This document shows, in pieces, positions 33,294-42,171 of a stretch of DNA of 64,000 nucleotides. Where the stretch lies: contig JAJRPG010000079.1 of the NCBI GenBank assembly GCA_024280855.1, forward strand, positions 1-64,000, written 5' to 3'. The stretch comes from Planctomycetota bacterium. GTDB taxonomy: Bacteria > Planctomycetota > Phycisphaerae > UBA1845. The notes beneath the pieces are model-generated. The model was given only the letters and a program-made list of their open reading frames with translations. It searched no databases and was not told where the DNA came from. Position numbers and translations under genes: made by a program. The number at the start of each line of letters is the position of its first letter. Positions within the stretch are counted from its first letter, which is position 1.

Positions 33294-34795
33294 TGGCTAA
33301 CGATCCTGGTATGGTATATCTCGTTGGCGTAGGCCCTGGCGATCCTGATTTAATCACCCTTCGCGGACACAAGCTTCTCTGCGAAGCCGACGTGGTGTTA
33401 TACGATCGTCTTATAGCTCCTGGATTTATTTTACATGCTGCGCCTCACGCAGAACTCATTGACGTAGGAAAAACGCCAGGTGAATCACAGTGCCAGCAAG
33501 ATGACATTCATGCGTTGATGATAGATCGCGCCAAGGCCGGTCGTCGCGTCGTGCGTTTGCAGGGGGGCGATCCTTTTGTGTTCGGAAGAGGTTTCGAGGA
33601 ACTAGCCGCTTGTTACGAAGCGGGGGTTCCTTGTGTGGTCGTCCCCGGTATTTCCAGTGCCCTAGCTGGTCCTGGGGCTTCGCTTATACCCTTAACGCAC
33701 AGAGGCCTAGCTCGCTCGGTGGGCATCATCACAGGAAAATCCGCATCGGCGGACGATAACGAAATAGATTTTCAATCATTAGCCTCACTCGACACCGTAG
33801 TCATTATGATGGGGCGGGCTAACTTGCCCTTGCTGACTCAAGGGCTTATAGCGGCGGGCCGAAGTGGTGACACACCAGCCGCTTGTGTTGAGTGGGCTAC
33901 GACCCCTAGGCAACGTGTCATTCGCGCGACACTCGCTACTTTGTCAAGCGCCGCACAGCGACAGGAAATATCTTCTCCGGTGATTACCATTATTGGAGAA
34001 GTTGTTGCGCTGCATGAAAATTTGCAAGCCAAAGCCGCATCACCTTTATTCGGAAAACGTATCATCACCACGCGCCCCGTATTCGGCGTCAGCACCTTAA
34101 ACCAAAGGCTCTCGGCCTATGGTGCAACGGTTATCTCATGCCCACTAATCGAGATTCAGCATTTGTCCCATGGGTCAAAGCTAGACGAGTATGTGCGAAA
34201 CCTGGAAGCTTATGATTGGATATTGTTCACTTCGGTTTACGGTGTGGAAGCCTTTTGGCGAGCGCTTCAGCGTAATGATTTAGATGCCCGTGTTTTGGGT
34301 GATAAACACGTCGCCGTGGTTGGTGAAGCTACGAAATCTTACCTTTACGAACGAGGCCGCATCGTGGCGGACGTCGTCCCGGAGCGATATACAGCCGACT
34401 CGTTGGTTCAGGCTTTGGGCAAAATGTATGTTTCAAAAGTCAGAGGCTTGTTTTACCCACGCTCAGATAAAGCAAGTTCAATGCTCGTCGAAAAATTGCG
34501 CGAGCGAGGCCTGAAAATTGACGACGTCATTGCTTATGAAAATCGCCCGGTAACACCGTCGCCCAGTCAGCAATTAGCTTTAGAACAAGGGGCTGACATT
34601 ATCACTTTCGCCAGCCCGACAGCCGTTCGTCGTTTTGCGGAACTAAAAATTTCTATCAAACAGGCAAACATAGCCTGCATCGGCCCCGTAACCAGCAAAG
34701 CTGCGAAATTCGCGGGCTTAAAGGTTTCGATTGAAGCCTCCCAGCAAACCGAACACGCCCTAGCCGAGGCGATTGTAGAATATTTCCAAAAGTAG
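33293..34795 (+). CDS. cobA-hemD: Uroporphyrinogen-III methyltransferase / uroporphyrinogen-III synthase fusion
   Basis: The 500-residue bifunctional protein has an N-terminal SUMT domain with VYLVGVGPGDPDLITLRG, VVRLQGGDPFVFGRG, VVPGISSALAGP and PLTHRGLARS; it methylates uroporphyrinogen III at C2 and C7 using SAM. From about residue 250 a HemD domain follows (KRIITTRPVFGVSTLNQRL, DWILFTSVYGVEAFW and DIITFASPTAVRRFAE), which cyclises hydroxymethylbilane to uroporphyrinogen III. No precorrin-2 dehydrogenase or HemC is in the window. The start is ATG 33293, overlapping the chelatase stop. Confidence 0.94.
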   Translation: MANDPGMVYLVGVGPGDPDLITLRGHKLLCEADVVLYDRLIAPGFILHAAPHAELIDVGKTPGESQCQQDDIHALMIDRAKAGRRVVRLQGGDPFVFGRGFEELAACYEAGVPCVVVPGISSALAGPGASLIPLTHRGLARSVGIITGKSASADDNEIDFQSLASLDTVVIMMGRANLPLLTQGLIAAGRSGDTPAACVEWATTPRQRVIRATLATLSSAAQRQEISSPVITIIGEVVALHENLQAKAASPLFGKRIITTRPVFGVSTLNQRLSAYGATVISCPLIEIQHLSHGSKLDEYVRNLEAYDWILFTSVYGVEAFWRALQRNDLDARVLGDKHVAVVGEATKSYLYERGRIVADVVPERYTADSLVQALGKMYVSKVRGLFYPRSDKASSMLVEKLRERGLKIDDVIAYENRPVTPSPSQQLALEQGADIITFASPTAVRRFAELKISIKQANIACIGPVTSKAAKFAGLKVSIEASQQTEHALAEAIVEYFQK

Positions 34796-35051
34796 CGCAG
34801 GCTATCTGCCTGCCGTAGCCGTGTTTATGTCAAGCGTGTGTCAATCAAGCATCGTGTGCGGGGCAGAGGCCGCTTCCTCACGGGCGCGGTTCTGTTTAAT
34901 ACGGGCGTTATTCTGCTAGTCCAGTAGCTCGTGCCTATAATACCTATGATTAGCGCTACGCAGCGGCGACCGATAAGGCCAAATAATTCAGGATGAATAG
35001 TCGATAAGACTACGTTGGGATCATAGGCAAAGGCGGTAGAAGGTGACAACT

Positions 35052-36413
35052 ATGCAAACATCTAAAATGGGTATCATCGTCGGTGGCGGTCCAGCGCCAG
35101 GGATTAACGGCGTCATCGGCGCGGCAGCCATTGAAGCCATCAACAATGGCTTGCAGGTGATGGGTTTCTACGATGGATTCTCTCACCTCGCAGATGCTGA
35201 TTTTGATCCTGATGAGCATGTCAAAAAGCTAACCATAGCTGACATGGCCCGCATCCATTTTACCGGCGGCTCTATTTTGAGAACTGCGCGAACTAGCCTT
35301 CTAGACGCCAGTAAACTATCAACATCCGAGCGAGCGCAGCCAGACCCAGTCAAAGCTGGGCGCGTATGTGACCGACTAAAGTCCCTCGGCATCACACATC
35401 TATTAACCATTGGCGGCGACGATACTGCCTTAAGCGCTCGCTTCGTCTCTGAGGTTTCAGGCGGAGATATTAAGGTCGTTCACGTTCCCAAAACTATTGA
35501 CAACGACTTGCCACTACCCGGTGACATCCCCACTTTCGGCTTTGCGACCGCCCGACACATCGGCTCTGAAATCGTGGCTAACTTGATGGAAGATTCGAGA
35601 ACAACCCGACGATGGTATATCGTGATTACGATGGGGCGTAATGCCGGATATCTGGCACTGGGAATTGGCAAAGCCGCTGGTGCGACGCTGACGATAATCC
35701 CTGAAGAATTCCCCGAAACGACTAGCATTAAGCAATTGGCCGACATTTTGGAACTTGCCATTCTCAAGCGACGTGTCATGGGCCGACAAGACGGCGTAGC
35801 TGTCTTAGCCGAGGGGTTAGCTTACAAATTAGGCGACCAAAAAGAGCTGGAGGTCATGCTAGGTCGAGAAGTGCCAGTGGACGCAGCCGGACATGTGCGA
35901 CTCGCGGAAGTTCCACTTGGTCAGCTTCTCAAAGAAGAATTATCGAGACGTTTCGGGCAGCGGGGCGATAATGTTACCATCGTATATCAAAATCTAGGCT
36001 ACGAATTACGCTGTGCCAGGCCTGCGTCATCCGACATGGCTTACACCCGCGACCTTGGCCACGGTGGGGTACGATTACTATTAGACTCAACGACCGACTT
36101 GCCAGCCGGCGTCATGGTGACACTGCAAGGTGGGAATTTAGTTCCCGTACCATTCGAGGATATGATCGATCCAAAAACTAACCGAACGCGCGTTAGAACG
36201 GTAGACCTGGAAAGCTACACCTACAAAGTCGCCCGCGCCTATATGATTAGGCCAGAGCCTGTAGATTTTGAGACTCCTACGACTTTGGCGGCATTGGCCC
36301 ATGAGGCGAAAATGTCCGTGTTCCAATTCCGCCAGCGGTACGAAGAAGTGGTTGGCCGGGCATCCAGAAATCGTGAGGGCAACGTAAATTCAGAAAACTT
36401 AGCCCTGACCTAG
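35052..36413 (+). CDS. pfp: 6-phosphofructokinase, pyrophosphate-dependent type
   Basis: This glycolytic enzyme phosphorylates fructose-6-phosphate; the 453-residue form belongs to the group A-like long PFKs that usually use PPi reversibly. Motifs: GIIVGGGPAPGINGVIGAA at the nucleotide loop, LLTIGGDDTALSA where GGDD (not GGDG) favours PPi, VVHVPKTIDNDLPLPG with the catalytic TIDND, and VITMGRNAGYLAL. ATG 35052 has AGAAGG eight bases upstream; GTG 35043 is in frame but overlaps that site. The gene is monocistronic. PPi use is inferred from family rules. Confidence 0.9.
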   Translation: MQTSKMGIIVGGGPAPGINGVIGAAAIEAINNGLQVMGFYDGFSHLADADFDPDEHVKKLTIADMARIHFTGGSILRTARTSLLDASKLSTSERAQPDPVKAGRVCDRLKSLGITHLLTIGGDDTALSARFVSEVSGGDIKVVHVPKTIDNDLPLPGDIPTFGFATARHIGSEIVANLMEDSRTTRRWYIVITMGRNAGYLALGIGKAAGATLTIIPEEFPETTSIKQLADILELAILKRRVMGRQDGVAVLAEGLAYKLGDQKELEVMLGREVPVDAAGHVRLAEVPLGQLLKEELSRRFGQRGDNVTIVYQNLGYELRCARPASSDMAYTRDLGHGGVRLLLDSTTDLPAGVMVTLQGGNLVPVPFEDMIDPKTNRTRVRTVDLESYTYKVARAYMIRPEPVDFETPTTLAALAHEAKMSVFQFRQRYEEVVGRASRNREGNVNSENLALT

Positions 36414-36568
36414 CTCAGCCAATTTTCAAACAGGCTGGTATGCCATTCACTGGACGTGAATACGATTGTCACTTCGCAGGATGCCGCAATGACGATATAT
36501 CTATGTCAACGTAGGTAATTGGTTGTAGACGTAATAGATAATGATAAAAATGTGGTATTCTTCAAAGT

Positions 36569-36619
36569 TTAACTGTATAATTAATGATATCTTAACATCG
36601 TCTTAACACGATGTTCAAA
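36569..36619. promoter_or_regulatory. Phased TTAACA direct-repeat array upstream of luxR-type gene
   Basis: Five related hexamers are phased at about one helical turn: TTAACT (36569), TTAATG (36581), TTAACA (36592), TTAACA (36603) and TTCAAA (36614), with spacings of 12, 11, 11 and 11. Overlapping them is an inverted repeat AACATCGT/ACGATGTT (36594-36601, 36608-36615), and a TATAAT lies at 36576-36581. The pattern resembles PhoP/PhoB-type boxes. The remaining part of the 36414-36728 gap shows no gene. Confidence 0.5.
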
Positions 36620-36728
36620 TAAGGCGTATTCCCCATTGGAATGGTCCCTTATGTGGTTCATACTTATCAGAAGAAGGCATGCGTCTATTCGAAGTAGTGA
36701 CTGGTCAACTTGAAAGTAGGTTTCCATC

Positions 36729-37403
36729 ATGAACCAAACAATTGTTCAATGCGGTGAATCTCGCGTCGTCAATTCAGAATATCGCCAAATGTTAGCTGGG
36801 GCGAACATTCTACTAAGCACCGTGACTCCTGAAAATGTGGTTACATGTGAGGATGAACAACTTTCGCCATGCTGCCTGCTCATTGGCGAATCATTAAACG
36901 CAGCAGAAGTTGCACAAGTTCTTGAGCGGGTACTTAGTGCTGAGATTTGTCTTACGCCGGTGGTTATCGCGGACAATCCGGACACTGCATTCGTGGTCTG
37001 CGTGATGAAGTTGGGCGCGTTCAATGTCGTTTCTGCGAGTGAGCACGCTGATGCGTTACAAATTATCGTTGACGAAGCGTTGAGTTATTCATCACTGCGG
37101 TTATCTGAAATGAATCGTCACCAGGAAATCGTTTCTCGTATCAACAAATTAAGCGCTCGCCAAAAAGAGGTCATGGCCTTTGTCGTAGATGGCGCGTCTA
37201 ACAAGACAATCGCAGCCGAACTGCACTTGAGTCCTAAAACCATTGAAGTTCATCGTGCGAGTGTAATGCGAAAAATGAAGGCTCGGTCGCTTCCCGATTT
37301 GGTCAAGTTTTCGCTAACGCAATTTACAATGCCCCACAGTGCCGTAGCGCTGGCCTCGCCCATTCCAGCAGAACGGCCTACGACGAATGAGTTTGCGGAA
37401 TAG
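36729..37403 (+). CDS. LuxR/FixJ-type regulator with pseudo-receiver
   Basis: The 224-residue protein has an N-terminal receiver-like fold (about residues 22-125) and a LuxR/GerE helix-turn-helix (about 139-195: LSARQKEVMAFVVDGASNKT, then IAAELHLSPKTIEVHRASVM). In the FixJ family the phosphoacceptor Asp follows the third beta strand (CLVLDVRMPG); here the same place reads CCLLIGES, so it is missing, and the acidic pocket is also poor. It probably responds by another signal or is constitutively active. It is preceded by a phased operator-like array and overlaps the end of the opposite-strand MBL gene by 26 bases. Confidence 0.85.
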   Translation: MNQTIVQCGESRVVNSEYRQMLAGANILLSTVTPENVVTCEDEQLSPCCLLIGESLNAAEVAQVLERVLSAEICLTPVVIADNPDTAFVVCVMKLGAFNVVSASEHADALQIIVDEALSYSSLRLSEMNRHQEIVSRINKLSARQKEVMAFVVDGASNKTIAAELHLSPKTIEVHRASVMRKMKARSLPDLVKFSLTQFTMPHSAVALASPIPAERPTTNEFAE

Positions 37404-38259
37404 CTGGCGTCGGATATTCTCTGCGAGGCCTATCCATCAGAAATGACACCCGTTCTAAATCGCGAGCTGAAAGTGCGCGCTTCAATATCCGTTTCGCCTC
37501 GCGCAAGTCAGTTCGCCGAGATAAATGTGTGAGCAAAACTTGGGCGTCAGGAACAGCTTCCAGTACTTTATTCAAGTCATCAATGTGAATGTGTCTACCA
37601 GCCACCGCCCGACTGCGATGCTCTGGATCGAAAAAAGTGCATTCAACAAGCAGTGCCGGGCTTTTACGCACAAAATCATGATCGAGAAATCGGCCTAGCC
37701 CGGTGTCTCCTGTGCAGGTTAAAATCGGCATCTCAACCCGATGCTGAATTTTAATTCCCTGCTTTTTCAACGCGACAAGTTCCGGACCCGTCTTTCCGAT
37801 AAACTCATCTTTAAGTTTATGACGCACGTCGATTAACGTATATCCCAGCGCCCCAGCCGCGTGATTTACGTCAAATGGCCTGACCGTAAGATTACGTTTG
37901 ATTTCAACATCTTCCAAGGATTCAACGCCAATGATTTGTCCCGGCGAATGATGCCCTTCGATTTCCGACCACACATCCATCAATCGCTGAACAGATTGTG
38001 CCAAGCTGCGATGCAGGATTACTCGGCCTGGTGCGTTCCCGATAAATCCGCGCTGCGAAAGGTAATAGGCAAGCCCCGCCGCGTGGTCCATGTGGCCATG
38101 AGTTAAACACAGATTGTTAATCGAGATGACTTCACGCGGCGCTCGCCCAATGTCGAATACTACATCAAGCTCTGGCGCAGCGATGACCGTTTCTTCGCCC
38201 GCGAGAGAGAACCCTTGAATTTCAACGCCATTTAATAATTTTTTAACCAACCGGCCCAT
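37378..38259 (-). CDS. MBL-fold hydrolase, ribonuclease Z-like
   Basis: The 293-residue protein is a metallo-beta-lactamase fold enzyme. The zinc motif LTHGHMDHAAGL, TCTGDTGLG (metal-bridging Asp) and the late histidine in LLTHLSRRTDL fit the RNase Z/ElaC-like arrangement. Sequence in the substrate arm differs from classic RNase Z, so tRNA 3' processing is possible but not proved. Its 3' end overlaps that of the luxR-type gene on the opposite strand. Confidence 0.85.
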   Translation of the reverse strand: MGRLVKKLLNGVEIQGFSLAGEETVIAAPELDVVFDIGRAPREVISINNLCLTHGHMDHAAGLAYYLSQRGFIGNAPGRVILHRSLAQSVQRLMDVWSEIEGHHSPGQIIGVESLEDVEIKRNLTVRPFDVNHAAGALGYTLIDVRHKLKDEFIGKTGPELVALKKQGIKIQHRVEMPILTCTGDTGLGRFLDHDFVRKSPALLVECTFFDPEHRSRAVAGRHIHIDDLNKVLEAVPDAQVLLTHLSRRTDLREAKRILKRALSARDLERVSFLMDRPRREYPTPAIPQTHSS

Positions 38260-38473
38260 AAACTTTCGTACTTCCTTTTTCTAGCAAGCTCTATACTACC
38301 ACTCAGTTCCCCACAAGCTTAGCTATTCTCAATGGGAGCAGGAAGTTACGCCACTTAGGCGAAAGCGGCAATAGCGAAGTATGTCTCAGAGGCCTATTAG
38401 TGCCTATTCGCGTGAACAAAGGCCTGAAATGACACGAAAATCGAGGTCGTGTTAATAAAACGAATCTCGATAT

Positions 38474-38503
38474 TTGACACCCGACAACCAAGCCCGTTAC
38501 GCT
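38474..38503 (+). promoter_or_regulatory. Possible promoter of nrdR
   Basis: TTGACA at 38474-38479 and TACGCT at 38498-38503 are 18 bases apart, giving a leader of about 80 bases before nrdR. The -10 is weak. The rest of the 38260-38591 gap holds no supported gene. Confidence 0.35.
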
Positions 38504-38591
38504 AGATATGCGGCGACATAGGTGCGGCATTAGCCCGCAAGAAAATATCCAAAGGCTATCAAGCCACGCCCTGTTGGAGGATGCTTGTAAT

Positions 38592-39089
38592 ATGCTGTGT
38601 CCATCCTGTAAAGATACGAACAACAAGGTGATAGATTCTAGGCTAACCGAAGGTGGTGGGGTCATTCGACGTCGTCGCGTGTGTGTTTCCTGCGAGAGAA
38701 GATTCACGACAAAAGAACGCGTCGAGCAAGAGCTTAGGCTGACTGTTTGCAAAGCCAACGGTCAGCGTGTGCCTTACCAAAGGGACAATGTTTTCAGGGG
38801 CGTCGAGCGGGCTTGTTTTAAGCTCGATGTTTCGGAGGAGCAAATCCAAAAGCTGGTCGACCATGTAGACGAGGAGTTATTTACCAACCATGATCGAGAC
38901 GTGACCACAGAGCAAATCGGGGCGTATGTTGGCTTACACCTTCGACGACTCAACCAGATAGCCTACGTTAGATTTATGAGTGTGCATCGCAAGTTCAGTA
39001 CCATCGAGCAATTCGTCGAAGAGATTACGGATGTGAAATTGCGCGTCGCACAGGACAGTCCTGACCAGCAGGACCTGTTCGGGTCGTAA
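38592..39089 (+). CDS. nrdR: Transcriptional repressor NrdR
   Basis: NrdR represses ribonucleotide reductase genes when dATP/ATP levels are high. The 165-residue protein has the zinc ribbon MLCPSCKDTNNKVIDSRLTE...RRRVCVSCERRFTTKER and then an ATP-cone (VCKANGQRVPYQRDNVFRGV). The C-terminal YVRFMSVHRKFSTIEQFVEEI is also typical. ATG 38592 follows TTGGAGG; an open frame continues upstream but lacks homology. No nrd genes lie in the window, so its targets are elsewhere. Confidence 0.96.
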   Translation: MLCPSCKDTNNKVIDSRLTEGGGVIRRRRVCVSCERRFTTKERVEQELRLTVCKANGQRVPYQRDNVFRGVERACFKLDVSEEQIQKLVDHVDEELFTNHDRDVTTEQIGAYVGLHLRRLNQIAYVRFMSVHRKFSTIEQFVEEITDVKLRVAQDSPDQQDLFGS

Positions 39090-39111
39090 CTTGCGTAGCC
39101 TCCCCAGGAAA

Positions 39112-40017
39112 CTACCTAGTTAACGTAACCAGTAGCACACCAATTATGGCCAGCGTAGATGAAATCGCTTTGCGGAAAGTGAAGGTTTCTTTTAGCACGA
39201 CCGTAGCTAGGATAATGGCGAAAATGCTGGAGGTTTGATTTAATGCTGCCGCGATGCTCGCTTTGGCATACTTAAATCCAGCGATCCAAAATATCAGTGC
39301 CAGGTATGTGCCCAGGATGGATGCCGGAATACTCGTTCGCCAAGTGGCATTCGGAATAAACACGCTAAAATGTTTGCGGCGATGGGGAGATGCCAAGGAT
39401 AATGCAAGTAATATCGCCGTGCCCGCAGCCAGTCGAATAGTCGTTGCCCAGATAAGCGGGAATCGCTGCATCTCCAATACCGGCTTGGCAAGAACTATCC
39501 CAAAGGCCATGAGCATCATGGCGACGATGCCCCACATAAAACCCAAACTCAGTTGCTTTCTGGTTTGTCCTGCTGGCGGTGTATGGCGGGTGGATAGCAT
39601 GACTGCTGAGACAATCAGGCCCGCGCCGAAGTATTGAGGCCAGCGTAATTCCTCCGAGAGCATAAAGATCGCGCAGCAAATAACCGCCGGGCTGTAAGCA
39701 CATTCTACGATAGCCATTAAGCTAACGCCTAGGCGATTTAGCGCAAAAAGAAAGGCTGTGTCTGCCAAGGCGATGCCTAGAATTCCGCTGACGCAGAGCA
39801 GCATGATGTCTGCGGTTTCAAATGAGGAAGTGACTCCTTCATGTTGGCCCAGGAAAAGCAAGGTCAGTCCCAGCAGGATCATGCCCACGATATTTTTGAA
39901 CAAATTTAGCGATAGGGGAGCCATGCTCTCGCCGCAGCGCTTGAATAGTACGAGCGCGCATGCCCAAGACAATGCGGAAAACAGAGCATATAATCGTCCG
40001 GCGAATTCGGTTTCCAT
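39112..40017 (-). CDS. EamA/DMT-family transporter
   Basis: The 301-residue membrane protein has ten predicted TM helices in two EamA repeats. The first runs from LFSALSWACALVLFKRCGES to LGVSLMAIVECAYSPAVICC, the second from LGFMWGIVAMMLMAFGIVL to the AALNQTSSIFAIILATVVLKE region. Members export or import amino acids, nucleosides or other metabolites; the substrate is not predictable. It converges on nrdR with 22 bases between the stops. Confidence 0.9.
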   Translation of the reverse strand: METEFAGRLYALFSALSWACALVLFKRCGESMAPLSLNLFKNIVGMILLGLTLLFLGQHEGVTSSFETADIMLLCVSGILGIALADTAFLFALNRLGVSLMAIVECAYSPAVICCAIFMLSEELRWPQYFGAGLIVSAVMLSTRHTPPAGQTRKQLSLGFMWGIVAMMLMAFGIVLAKPVLEMQRFPLIWATTIRLAAGTAILLALSLASPHRRKHFSVFIPNATWRTSIPASILGTYLALIFWIAGFKYAKASIAAALNQTSSIFAIILATVVLKETFTFRKAISSTLAIIGVLLVTLTR

Positions 40018-40333
40018 AGACCAGCATCTTACACGACGGCGTGGAGGAAGCTATTCAGCCGGTGTGAGCGACGGACTATCCCAGAAGTAGCCATCGATTT
40101 ATAGGGTATGGCGAATGATATCTTGATCATCTCTCCATCGCCGATAACCGAAAATGGTTATGGTCTGGCAGTTAAGATGGAAAACATCACGCGAATGTAA
40201 CTATTTGTCAGATTGCGCTTACTTTTCCCCTTCAATAATTTAGCGATAACAATATAATACTTTGGGTGGTATTTTAACGAGCGTGATAGAACCACGGCAT
40301 TGAAATTATAGCGATTTGAGACAGGGTAAATTG
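40018..40333. other. Divergent intergenic with possible promoter at 40253
   Basis: No gene is supported in this 316-base gap. A perfect TATAAT at 40253-40258 with TTCAAT 16 bases before it could drive the LolA-like gene, giving a leader of about 69 bases. Confidence 0.4.
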
Positions 40334-41068
40334 ATGTTGAGTGAAATGAGTAGTAATCGAATAGCATGGCCGACGTTTATTGTACTAGCGGTATTTGCTT
40401 CCATAGCTTACGCGGGAAATTCGAAATTAGAGGTTGCCGAAAGCGAGCTGAAAGCCAATTGGAATAATCTGAAATCTATATCGGCAAAGCTGCATGTCCA
40501 AGCCGTCATGAATAATAAATACGGACGAATTAGCAGTGAAGGTGAAGGCCGATTTGCCCTTGATCGAATAACGGGTAAGGACAGATTTTATAAACAGCTA
40601 AAAACGGTCGTGACTACTAACTTTAATGATAAACCGCTACTTACTGACTCCGCAGGAATTGCTGTAACCATCGATGGTATCACACAGTCCATGTCTGATT
40701 CTATCGACAACAAATACATCATCCGTAAGAAGGCTACATATAGTGACCGTCGCGATGCCCCCATAGTATTGGACTTTCTACATCAGGCGGGCATGGTAAC
40801 TCTTCTTGAATCCAAAATGCTTGATAGTCGAATCACGCATGTGATTGAATCGAAATACACCACACCAGGAAGCCTGGTCTCGCGCATCGTAGTCCACTTT
40901 GACCTTCAAACTGGTGTTGCAGTTCGAATCACGACTTATGATATAAACAACGCATTTGTGAATATGTCTACACTAACCATAACCGCTGAAAACACGAAAC
41001 TATTGGAGAGTATTTTCGATTTACCGCATAGCGAAGGTGCCATCTTGATCGACGAGACCAAGAAATAG
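40334..41068 (+). CDS. Secreted LolA-like protein
   Basis: The 244-residue product has a signal peptide (NRIAWPTFIVLAVFASIAYA). The mature part resembles outer-membrane lipoprotein carrier/sorting proteins: an N-terminal helix with WNNLKSISAKLHVQA, strands ITGKDRFYKQL, and FDLQTGVAVRITTYDINNAF near the end, where the strand-turn-strand of LolA-like folds (LD..TG.....) is expected. The assignment is to the fold, and a role in lipoprotein trafficking is not shown. ATG 40334 has CAGGGT seven bases upstream. Confidence 0.6.
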   Translation: MLSEMSSNRIAWPTFIVLAVFASIAYAGNSKLEVAESELKANWNNLKSISAKLHVQAVMNNKYGRISSEGEGRFALDRITGKDRFYKQLKTVVTTNFNDKPLLTDSAGIAVTIDGITQSMSDSIDNKYIIRKKATYSDRRDAPIVLDFLHQAGMVTLLESKMLDSRITHVIESKYTTPGSLVSRIVVHFDLQTGVAVRITTYDINNAFVNMSTLTITAENTKLLESIFDLPHSEGAILIDETKK

Positions 41069-41184
41069 AAAACTTCGTCATAGCAGTATTGCCAGAGTGC
41101 CATCGACGGGGCATGTCAGGCGTTTAGGCGAATTCTATCATAGTCGCCGTGCGGCATTGCCTTCACCCATAATAGGAGTAGCGG

Positions 41185-41586
41185 ATGAAATATATAGTGG
41201 CCTTGGTCATCGCATTGGTTCTAAATGCCTCGGCGAATTTGTTGATGAAACTTGGCATGAAAGCCGTTCAAGCAGGCGGCGGTGTACTCAAGGATGGCCC
41301 GCTTGGCGCAGTGATGGTCATTCTTACCACGCCGACTCTAATCATCGGTCTGACTTGTTTTGGCCTTAACGCAGCCTTTTATATGTACGCATTGCAAAGC
41401 GACACGCTCAAAATTAGCGTGGCTTATCCCATCATGGTAGGCGGCGGGTTTGCACTAATCGCCACCATCGCCCGGCTGCATCCCGCCTTAGCGGAGAAGC
41501 TTAATGCGGGGCAAATGGTTGGCATCGCGATGGTGTTAATGGGCGTCATTATTATTGCCATAAAAACAAAAGCCGAAGGCGCATGA
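41185..41586 (+). CDS. Small DMT-type membrane protein (EmrE/ArnE-F-like)
   Basis: The 133-residue protein has four TM helices and the small-multidrug-resistance-like pattern: LNASANLLMKLGMKAVQAGG, FGLNAAFYMYALQSDTLKIS followed by VAYPIMVGGGFALIATI, and a last helix VGIAMVLMGVIIIAIK. It lacks the conserved membrane Glu of EmrE at the first helix, as do ArnE/F-like flippase subunits. Substrate unknown. ATAGGAG precedes the start. A dispersed palindrome lies just downstream. Confidence 0.85.
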   Translation: MKYIVALVIALVLNASANLLMKLGMKAVQAGGGVLKDGPLGAVMVILTTPTLIIGLTCFGLNAAFYMYALQSDTLKISVAYPIMVGGGFALIATIARLHPALAEKLNAGQMVGIAMVLMGVIIIAIKTKAEGA

Positions 41587-41629
41587 AGAAATATCAATAC
41601 AACAAAAGCAGGGTGGCTAAGCACCCAGG

Positions 41630-41659
41630 GTGGCATGAGTAGGCCCCAGCTTACCCGTG
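41630..41659. repeat. Palindromic dispersed repeat, copy B
   Basis: This 30-base element matches copy A at 6831-6860 with four changes; in RNA the stem still pairs with G-U wobbles and one mismatch. A second small hairpin GGGTG/CACCC (41611-41626) lies just upstream. Both sit in the 3' region of the SMR-like gene and before the MOSC gene. Confidence 0.65.
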
Positions 41660-41709
41660 TGGTACAAAGTTATTCATGTTACCTTCGCCTGCTAACACAG
41701 GAGTTATAA

Positions 41710-42171
41710 ATGGCCAAACCAATAGAACCAACAGTCGGCACTATCAAAGCCATCGCCTATCGCGACAAGCGCAGAGAGGATATGCAGCCAATCGAATCGT
41801 GCGAAGTCATCACTGGCATTGGCCTGGCGATAGAAGACCGACCAGCCAACAACCGACAGGTAACCATATTGGACCACCGTGCCTGGCTGGTGACGTGCAA
41901 AAAACTCGGCACGAATTTGTCTTGGCTAATGCGCCGCGCAAACTTTTTAGTAGAAGGCCTCGATTTACAAGACACCGTTGGCTGCACTATCATGCTCGGC
42001 GAAATGCGCGTCGTCATTCGGGGAGAAACGAAGCCCTGCGCCTTAATGGATTATCAACACCAAGGCCTGCGCGAGGTGTTAAAACCAGACTGGCGGGGCG
42101 GCGTTTTTGGTGAAGTCTTAGACGGTGCGACGGTAAGCGTAGGAGAAAAAGTGATACTTCGCCGCGGTTAA
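41710..42171 (+). CDS. MOSC-domain protein
   Basis: The 153-residue protein matches the MOSC (molybdenum cofactor sulfurase C-terminal) fold: GTIKAIAYRDKRREDM, ITGIGLAIEDRP, RQVTILDHRAW and the MLGEMRVVIRGETKPC...YQHQGL core. The Cys in KPC is the conserved residue of this family. MOSC domains carry sulfur or reduce N-hydroxy compounds with molybdopterin; the exact role is unknown. AGGAG precedes the ATG. Its stop overlaps the metF stop by four bases on the other strand. Confidence 0.88.
   Translation: MAKPIEPTVGTIKAIAYRDKRREDMQPIESCEVITGIGLAIEDRPANNRQVTILDHRAWLVTCKKLGTNLSWLMRRANFLVEGLDLQDTVGCTIMLGEMRVVIRGETKPCALMDYQHQGLREVLKPDWRGGVFGEVLDGATVSVGEKVILRRG

Noticed and set aside
34797-34813. 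Terminator after CobA-HemD
   Set aside because: GCAGGC/GCCTGC is a six-bp stem with no T-run after it; support is too weak.
41676-42113. 145-codon plus-strand frame over the MOSC gene
   Set aside because: Alternate frame of the MOSC gene, which has a clear ribosome-binding site and family motifs; the alternate product is Arg/His-rich without a family.
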